From Plectosphaerella cucumerina (lineage: Eukaryota > Ascomycota > Sordariomycetes > Glomerellales > Plectosphaerellaceae), in contig JAGPXD010000002.1 in assembly GCA_020746995.1 (NCBI GenBank), forward strand, positions 62,001 through 126,000: DNA of 64,000 nucleotides, given 5' to 3'. Below the pieces are notes generated by a model. It was not told the DNA's origin and made no database searches. It worked only from the letters and a program-made list of their open reading frames with translations. Position 1 is the stretch's first letter, and each line of letters starts with the position of its first letter. Position numbers and translations under genes: made by a program. Shown here one piece after another: positions 57,534-64,000 of the stretch.

Positions 57534-59390
57534 ATGGCGGCCCCAAAGATGACCAAGAACCAGATGCGGCGGGCTAAGAAGAAGGAGCAAAAGAAGAATC
57601 AGGCACGTCAAACTCCTTGCCTTCTTCGGTCGATGTGCGCAAGTCCGTTGCTAACCACCAAATTACAGGCAGCCTCTTCGCAACCCACCGAGTCTACCGA
57701 ACAGACGGAGTCCGAAGCCCCCATCGCTAGCGCAACAGCATCTGATCTCGAAGTTAAGAAACCAGAGACGGAAGAACAGGCACAACCCGATCTGGTTGTT
57801 GATCTGGATCTCGAGAGCGACGCATTCGGCCTGTACAAGGATATCTTTGAGAAGTTCGGCGCGCCACTAGACGCGGATGAGGTCTCCAAGGAGGCCAACG
57901 CCGGAAACCAGGGAGAGGTGTTCTACGACCAAGACGACGACATCCCGAGCGAAGACGAGGAGTCCGGCCCCGCGAAACTCTCCAAGAAGAAGCGCAAGCA
58001 ACTGAACAAGCTGTCCGTGGCGGAGCTGAAGGCCCTCGTCAGGATCCCCGAGGTCGTTGAGTGGCAGGATGTGTCGTCCTCGGATCCCAGGCTCCTGGTC
58101 CAGATCAAGGCGCAGAGGAACGTGGTCCCCGTGCCCACCCACTGGTCGCTCAAGCGCGAGTACCTGTCGTCGAAGCGTGGCATAGAGAAGCCGCCCTTTA
58201 GGCTGCCCAAGTTCATCGCCGAGACGGGAATCACCGAGATGCGAGACGCCGTGCTGGAGAAGCAGGACCAGCAGACCTTGAAGCAGAAACAGCGCGAACG
58301 AGTCGCCCCGAAAATGGGCAAGTTGGACATCGACTACCAGAGGCTTTACGACGCCTTCTTCCGCTTCCAGACGAAGCCCGAGCTGACGCGGTTTGGCGAG
58401 GTCTACTATGAAGGCAAAGAAAGCGAAGTCGACTTCCAGCACTTCCGCCCCGGCGAGCTAAGCGACGCAAGCAAGGAGGCACTTGGGATCCCGCCGGGCG
58501 CCCCTCCCCCTTGGCTCATCAATCAGCAGAGATTCGGCCCCCCGCCTTCGTATCCCGCCTTGAAGATCCCCGGACTCAACGCCCCTCCTCCCGCGGGGGG
58601 TTCTTGGGGCTTCCACCCGGGAGGTTGGGGAAAGCCTCCTGTCGATGAGTTCAACCGGCCTCTGTACGGAGGTGACATCTTCGGCCTTGCCACCCAAGGT
58701 GGTGGTGGCGCCCAGCAGCAGCAGCTTGCCCAGCCGCTGGCAGCAGGAGAGCCTGTTGAGAAGACGCTCTGGGGAGAGCTTCAGCCGCGTGAAGAGGAAT
58801 CTGAGGAAGAGGAGGACGATGATGATGACGAAGATGATTCGGATGAGGACGACGAGGGACGCGATGGAGCTGCCAGCCCAACTGGTCTCGAGACACCTGC
58901 TGGTGCTGCCTCCAGCGTCCCGACAGATTACGGCCACGGCATCGAGACCGAGGTGTCTGGCGAGATGGATCTCCGCAAGCAACGCCGCGGCTATGACACG
59001 GAGGAATCTTCGCACCCGCGGTCGGCATACCAGGTCATCCCAGAACGACAACAGCGGACCGAAGGTTTCTTCGGCAGCGACCGCGTCTACGACCTGTCAG
59101 CACACCAACAACTCCCCGTCCTTGGCCAGGAGGACGACTCGGGCCGCAAGCGCAAGAAGCCGGGCGATGTGGACGTGGCCATTGACATGGACAGTCTGCA
59201 GCAGAACGACGGCCTCAGCAAGGAGGAGCTGCGCCGCCGGTTCGAGGAAGGGAGGCGTGAAGAGGGGCCCGGAGCGCAATGGACCTACCAGGAGGACCTC
59301 TCTGAGATGATCGCCCAAGAGTCTCGAAAGCGGCAGAAGGTCGACGAAGCACGGAACGAGAAGAAGAAGGAGAGCAAGTACAAATTCTAG
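57534..59390 (+). CDS. CUS1: U2 snRNP splicing factor SF3b subunit 2 (CUS1/SF3b145)
   Basis: Component of the SF3b complex that anchors U2 snRNP at the intron branch site. The frame is open from the ATG at 57,534 to 59,390 (618 residues). A 66-nt segment (57,603-57,668) looks like an in-frame GC-AG intron; removing it gives 596 residues. Landmarks in order: a basic N-terminus (KMTKNQMRRAKKKEQKK), acidic DDDIPSEDEESGP, the DUF382 domain (SVAELKALVRIPEVVEWQDV, DPRLLVQIKAQRNVVPVPTH, WSLKREYLSSKRGIEKPPF) and the Pro-rich PSP domain (HFRPGELSDASKEALGI, PPGAPPPWLINQQRFGPPPS, GSWGFHPGGWGKPPVDEFNR). An acidic run (EEESEEEEDDDDDEDDSDED) and a basic tail follow. SF3b1 binding is expected through the PSP region. 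Nuclear. Confidence 0.95.
   Translation: MAAPKMTKNQMRRAKKKEQKKNQARQTPCLLRSMCASPLLTTKLQAASSQPTESTEQTESEAPIASATASDLEVKKPETEEQAQPDLVVDLDLESDAFGLYKDIFEKFGAPLDADEVSKEANAGNQGEVFYDQDDDIPSEDEESGPAKLSKKKRKQLNKLSVAELKALVRIPEVVEWQDVSSSDPRLLVQIKAQRNVVPVPTHWSLKREYLSSKRGIEKPPFRLPKFIAETGITEMRDAVLEKQDQQTLKQKQRERVAPKMGKLDIDYQRLYDAFFRFQTKPELTRFGEVYYEGKESEVDFQHFRPGELSDASKEALGIPPGAPPPWLINQQRFGPPPSYPALKIPGLNAPPPAGGSWGFHPGGWGKPPVDEFNRPLYGGDIFGLATQGGGGAQQQQLAQPLAAGEPVEKTLWGELQPREEESEEEEDDDDDEDDSDEDDEGRDGAASPTGLETPAGAASSVPTDYGHGIETEVSGEMDLRKQRRGYDTEESSHPRSAYQVIPERQQRTEGFFGSDRVYDLSAHQQLPVLGQEDDSGRKRKKPGDVDVAIDMDSLQQNDGLSKEELRRRFEEGRREEGPGAQWTYQEDLSEMIAQESRKRQKVDEARNEKKKESKYKF
57603..57668 (+). other. Possible in-frame GC-AG intron in CUS1
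   Basis: CAG precedes GCACGT; CTAAC branch-like sequence at 57,651-57,655 lies 13 nt before TTACAG. The length is 66 nt, so splicing or retention both keep the frame and no stop occurs inside. A GT donor three bases later (57,606) would also keep the frame. Confidence 0.5.
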
Positions 59391-59845
59391 GTAATACCCA
59401 TGTTGGGGGGAAGGGAGGCTTTGGCATTGGGGGCCACGTTGCTGTAGTATGTGTATTGTCTAGGTAGGGTGTGGGTTCCGCAGAGGAAAGACGGCGTTTC
59501 TGGGGTTTGCAGCATATGTATGTTGAATATGGAATCTGCGTCGCTGGCTGCACCACAATGAAGGAGATGATGCACTTTTTGTATCGCCAAGCTTCCTGCG
59601 CTTGGCGTACAATGGCAATGACACCGGCGAGCTCGACGGTGGAGACGAATGCTGTTCGACATGTGACAGATTATTACTGGCCCCAGAGAGGCTCATATGT
59701 TGTACAATGCTCTTCCTGCGAATGACTTGTTCACGACATCCTCCTATGCCGCCCCTGAGCAGGGTATGCACTGCCAGCCCGATTTTCCAGCACCCGAAGC
59801 ACCCAGGCCAACGCAATCGGCGTGGTAGAATGGAGCGCGGCAGCC
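59391..59845. other. Convergent spacer, CUS1 / SUZ12
   Basis: Holds both 3' UTRs; nothing else recognised. Confidence 0.5.
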
Positions 59846-62091
59846 CTAAAGTTGGTAAAGATTAGCTTCGAAACATTCAGTTACTTCATAATCGTAGAGA
59901 CCTACAATTTTGGAGCAGAAGAGCATTCTGGGCCCCAGCACCTGCCGGCCGCATACCTGGCAGACGGATGCACTCTTCGGCTTGGCCGGCTGCTTGGCAA
60001 CGGGGTTCTTCCCGCCCTTTTCCAGGTCCTCTTTGGCGGCGGTGACGAGCTTAAAGGCTGGCTTGATTGTGCCGTCGTCGAGGAGGTGCCGCGTCAGGAG
60101 GTACGTGAAGTGCTTCCCAAACTCAATCATCCGCGAGTCTGCGGCGACCAGCCAGTCGGCTTTTTGTTTGACAAACTCGAGCCACGATGACTGGAGGTAC
60201 ACCTCCGAGTTGATTCGCTGGGAGAGCATGAACTCGTCCCAGGTGGTGATGAATTCCCTCTCTTCAGGGGGAATGTCAGAAAAGTCCTCAATGGCCTCGC
60301 GATGCCATTGGATCAACCATCTGTCGTCAATCTCGGAACGAATAAACTCGCTGCCCGGCTCCAGGGGCAGACGAGTGATTGGGTCGTATAATGGCTGCTT
60401 GGTGAAAGGCACGCGTAGCGTCTTGGACTTGGGCTTGTTCTTGGGCTTGACCTATTGCACCAGATCAGAAGTTGTCACTAGCATCATTGGAAGGGGACAC
60501 GCACCTCTGTAGAGGCTGTAGGACTGGGGCCCGGAGCGCTTCGCCTCTTGGCCTTCTTGACCCTGCCGTCGCCCTGGGGATCCAGCAAGGCGCGGTACTT
60601 GATCCAGGACGAGTCGCCGTTCAGGAACTGCTCCAGGCCGAACGGCTTCGCTGGGCTTGACAGATGAAAGTGGCCGTCATCCTGGCCGTGGTGGTCATAT
60701 CGGTGGGCCACCTGTATATGTGCGCCCTTGCCCGAGAGCTGGGTCATGAAGTCATACTCGGGGTGTTGCAGCTTGAGATGCATCTGCAGCTGGATCAGAG
60801 ATCCGTGAGCAATGCCGCACGATACGCAGCGATAAGCTGACAGCTGTACGGTTTGGGCCGGAACATCATAGATGACATGCCCCTCTTCGACCTCTTGGAA
60901 GGCCTTTCGTTTTCGGTTTTTGGCTTCCTTGCCTTGTGCTTTCCTGCTCAGGTCCTTGAGGTTGTAGTTGATGGAGTTGCGGGTTCTGAGGGAGCGGTTG
61001 GGTGTGACATCGCCGTCCATCTCTTCATCGTCGTCGCCGTTCAAAGCACCGTTTACAGCAACACCATTGGCTGTGGCATTCTTGAGCGGCGAGCGCGCGT
61101 CCGGAAAGCTAAGGCGCGCTGCCGACGGAGATCCCATGGTATCGGGTGGGCTGTGGGCCGGCGCCAGGGAGGTGTAGTCCGGCGAGATAGGTGAGTCGCC
61201 GTAGACGGTGATGGACGGCTCGACGTCCTTTTCCAGAGGCCTGATGGCGCTCGCCTCGTAGCCAGTGGACCACCTGGTGTCGATGTCGAAGAGGTACTTT
61301 GTGTAACGTGGTGCGGAGGATGGTGTCTTGAGCCGAAGCGGGACCATGGCCCGAGGCTTTCCGAAGATGTGATTGATCTCGCCAGAAATAACCCATCGTC
61401 TCAGATCTGGAGGGTGCACAAATGAAGAAGATGTCATCAGAGATGCCGGGTCCAGGGGCGGCCACTCGCCCTCTCCTACGGCCTCCAGATCGACGGTGAT
61501 CTTATAGGCGTCGCCCAGGCGGAACCTGTTGTCATCGCCGCAGTTGATGAATATGCTATCCTCGGGAATATGAAAGGGGCGTGGCAGCCAGATGCGTACG
61601 TTGCGATATGGGATGGCTTGGTAGTCGAAGGTCTTGAGAGTGCAGACCTGGCTGTGACAGTGCAGAATGGTATCGCCGGCGGCGGAGACATGGCTGAGGG
61701 TGAGCTTGCAACGAGCCTTTGTCTCGGCCACGTGGCGCGGTGAACTGGAGATGTCGGCCAACGGATCACTGATGCGGATCCTGGCGGCATCTCGGTCGAC
61801 AATCTGCAGGACCTGAACACGCAGGGCTCGCTGGACTGAGCCGACCTCGTGAGCGAGAAAGAGCTGATCGGCGAGAGAGTGATTCTTGGGTTTCGGTGGT
61901 CCATTGCTTGCCTCTAGGCGCCGGCGCTTTGCTGGCCGCTTCTCTTCATCGAGCTCAGAGTCTCGAGAGGTGCTGGGCCTGTTGGAGGAAGGGGTGTTTC
62001 CCATGGCGGCCAGGCTCTCGACACTGCGCGCCAGATTCCTCTGAAGAAACGGCGTGGAGCGTTGATAGCCTGTGACAGTCGTGACTGGCAT
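59846..62091 (-). CDS. suz12: Polycomb repressive complex 2 subunit SUZ12 (VEFS-box)
   Basis: Core PRC2 subunit required for H3K27 methylation and facultative heterochromatin. Exons 62,091-60,505 and 60,451-59,846, 730 residues; the intron is 53 nt with a GTGCGT donor and rebuilds ASTE-VKPKNKPKSKTLRVPF. A basic KRPAKRRRL nuclear signal lies near residue 53. The conserved N-terminal region (about 70-300) includes LFLAHEVGSVQRALRVQVLQ. The single zinc finger has Cys422, Cys425, His438 and His443, within YRCVSCGIAHGSLIQLQMHL. The VEFS box follows (about 545-640), including DPITRLPLEPGSEF, DDRWLIQWHREAIEDFSDI and EREFITTWDEFM. A C-terminal CQVCGRQVLGPRMLFC adds a possible extra metal site. The next in-frame ATG (62,004, MGNTPSSNRP) is an alternative start. 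The family is present in Neurospora and Fusarium but absent from Aspergillus. Confidence 0.9.
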
Positions 62092-63253
62092 TTCTAGACG
62101 TCTGCGGCGTACGGGAGCTCGAGGGCCCCAAGGCGGGGGTCGATGTGAGGATGAAGGGGGCTCCCTAGATTCCCGTTGTTGAGATGCTCGGTCTGACGCG
62201 CCAGAAGGGTGATTGATCCAATGAACAGAGGTACGACAGGCCAGAACTCATCACCTGAAGAGCTCAGCGCATGGCTGGAGATCTCAAAAGGTTGGAGGCC
62301 TCTGCCGATGAATATTTTCAGTCAGATCCGCGCCTGTGACTGAGCTGGATGTGAAGATATACCTGCCTCGGGCGCAGACGCGTTTCCGAGTCGTTCCCTG
62401 TCAATACAGGAGACGGGGGGAGCGTGTGGTGTTTGCGCCAGCCAAATGATGAATGACCAGGGTGCATGACTAGCCTGAGGTACCAGAGTGGGTACCATGC
62501 CCATTCCTCGCGTGGTTTTGCCTCGGAAATTAGGTAAGCACCTGCCCCCTTCACTGAATCACTGGTGGCGTCACCTCGAAGGACAGGCGGCGCTTATCTG
62601 CTTACCTTATCCAGGCATCCTCGCCTCAGTGGTGTTTCTCCCTGTCCCTGCCTGCCCGGGTTGAGCAACGACAAACCTGTCGGAGAGAACCCAACAGCTT
62701 CCTCACTCTCAACGTCACAAAATATTAGCTCAAAGACTGTAACTTCCCAGTTTATTCGAAGACTGTTTCTCGCCCAGATATAGCAGCCCGAGGAGCTGCC
62801 CCAGTGCCTACAGACGAAGCCGGCGCAACGTATTTCGTTGAGTGCATCTCAGAGTTCGGACGTGAACAGGTACGTGAGTGCAGTTGAACTCCGCCGCTGG
62901 TCTCCTTTGCTTGCCCCCATTCTACGCGACAGCGGTCTCGTCGAAGCATCTGCCGTATCTGGCCTGGCTTGGTCTACCTAGTCTGCACTGATTCCGGTGC
63001 TCTGGTAGAACACCCAGACCGTGCGTGGCACTTTACCTTTCCTTCATGTTGCACCGCAGCCGCTCCGAAACTTGCACAAGCACCTGGTTCATCGTTGACT
63101 ACCTAGTTCCTCGCTAACAACCGCAGCGTCAGGAATTCAGACAGCTTGGCCTAGCCATCATTTCACACTCAACCCAGGGACAGATCCAACTGCAGTGGCC
63201 ATTCGAACACACCAGCACGGTGCCCTGAGGTCCGGGCCGTCGTCCGAGTCGAG
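62092..63253. other. Divergent region, SUZ12 / F-box-like gene
   Basis: Upstream sequences of both genes. Only short frames; no domain. Leader exons of the rightward gene could lie at its right end. Confidence 0.5.
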
Positions 63254-64000
63254 ATGCCGGGGTCCGGCCAGGGCAAGGACCCGAAGGACCCATCAACGCC
63301 GGTCCGTCGCAACAGCGTGCGTCAAGCCCGGCGACCCGCCCAATCACTCGTGCAGACGCCGCCCACGCCCAACACGATCAGAGATTCCTACACGACACCG
63401 GCTCGCGCTCGCTCATCGGCGCGACTGCGCCATATTGCGGATTCATCTCAAGATAGCGCAAAGACGCCGGTTCTGAGTACGAACCAGATGACCCGTGGGT
63501 CCCGATCTCGGCGACGGGGTCGTAGTGCCCCAAGCCAGTCCCAAGGTGACACCGTCGGTGGTCCCGCGACAAGGTTGAAGAGGTCCCGTCCGAGTATCAA
63601 TTACGACGAAGCAACCTCATCGGGTGAGAGCTCCAACAACGAGACATCGTCAGATGAGGAGACTTCAGACACCGACAGGAAAGACCGAAGTGGCGACGAC
63701 AATCAATCTCCCTCCACAGGCGAGACAGAGCGGAGGACCAGCGCCAGATTGCAAAAGGCCAAGATCTCTCCGAGCAGTCGTCGCCTTCCTGCTTCTCCAC
63801 ACGGCACACCAAAGCCACGCAAGGCACTGCGGCTACCGTCTGGGGAACGACGTGTTGTTCAGCAGCAAGCCACGCATCGGAAAACATCTGGCCCGGGCCG
63901 ACCGGCCAGCAACGCCATCATACCGGACTGGCAGGGCTCTCTGCCACATCTGGTATGGGTGCAGATCTTGACATACGCCGCGTTGACTCCTGGGCCCTTC
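63254..64000 (+). CDS. Probable F-box protein, N-terminal part (cut by window end)
   Basis: From the ATG at 63,254 the frame stays open for 249 codons to the last base of the window, so the 3' part is missing. The first 220 residues are basic, Ser/Pro/Arg-rich and disordered, starting MPGSGQGKDPKDPSTPVRRN, with an acidic SSDEETSDTDRKDRSGDD patch. The last visible segment, IIPDWQGSLPHLVWVQILTY, matches the opening helix of an F-box (Pro-Trp-x6-Leu-Pro...hydrophobic-Gln-Ile). In filamentous fungi such an F-box following a disordered N-terminus often precedes leucine-rich repeats of the Amn1/Grr1 type, which would make it an SCF substrate adaptor. Only the first part of the F-box is visible, so the assignment is tentative. 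Confidence 0.6.
   Translation, partial: MPGSGQGKDPKDPSTPVRRNSVRQARRPAQSLVQTPPTPNTIRDSYTTPARARSSARLRHIADSSQDSAKTPVLSTNQMTRGSRSRRRGRSAPSQSQGDTVGGPATRLKRSRPSINYDEATSSGESSNNETSSDEETSDTDRKDRSGDDNQSPSTGETERRTSARLQKAKISPSSRRLPASPHGTPKPRKALRLPSGERRVVQQQATHRKTSGPGRPASNAIIPDWQGSLPHLVWVQILTYAALTPGPF

Overview
The window looks like nuclear DNA of a filamentous ascomycete, most likely a Sordariomycete. The reasons are genes split by many short introns (about 48-95 nt, mostly GTANGT...CTRAY...YAG), high G+C, alternating gene orientation, a fungal Zn2Cys6 regulator, mitochondrial presequences, and a SUZ12-type Polycomb protein of the Neurospora/Fusarium kind. There is no bacterial operon logic, no rRNA or tRNA gene that I can see, and no intact transposon. 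Exon coordinates were worked out by hand from splice signals, reading phase and conserved motifs, so they are predictions.

Layout. 1-2,088: no supported gene. 2,089-4,163 (+): FAD-dependent phenol hydroxylase-like monooxygenase. 5,382-7,144 (+): Ulp1-type SUMO protease. 7,145-10,075: gene-poor. 10,076-11,513: an ATG-free, C-rich stretch that reads as a very long 5' leader for a small RGS-domain G-protein regulator (11,514-12,584, +). An open frame of uncertain status (12,594-13,385) follows the RGS stop in the same frame. 14,424-17,346 (-): MHYT-domain membrane signalling protein. 17,347-22,629: 5.3 kb gene-poor region rich in microsatellites and G/C runs. 22,630-30,039: CIA1 (+), TFB1 (+) and a large mitochondrial AAA protein (-). 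30,298-36,952 (-): MMS22/Mus7 repair scaffold in six exons. 38,629-39,519 (+): cytochrome c oxidase subunit (COX5/COX IV family). 39,936-42,382 (-): glycogen branching enzyme. 43,813-45,628 (+): mitochondrial ClpX. 46,999-49,002 (+): ATP synthase beta subunit. 49,340-51,239 (-): Zn2Cys6 transcription factor. 52,379-53,967 (+): ORC5. 54,414-56,193 (-): Sly41-like triose-phosphate-transporter family protein. 57,534-59,390 (+): CUS1/SF3B2. 59,846-62,091 (-): SUZ12. 63,254-64,000 (+): start of a probable F-box protein cut by the window end.

Functionally this is mainly a housekeeping neighbourhood: respiration (COX5, ATP2), mitochondrial proteostasis (ClpX, the AAA protein), Fe-S assembly (CIA1), transcription and repair (TFB1), replication and repair (ORC5, MMS22), splicing (CUS1), chromatin (SUZ12), SUMO metabolism (Ulp1) and glycogen (branching enzyme). 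The left third is different: signalling genes (RGS, MHYT) sit beside unusually large non-coding regions, as expected of genes with complex regulation. I found no clear novel multi-gene system. The best leads are the ATG-free leader before the RGS gene, the open frame past the RGS stop, a P-loop-less AAA-like module in the mitochondrial AAA protein, and non-canonical GC-AG introns.
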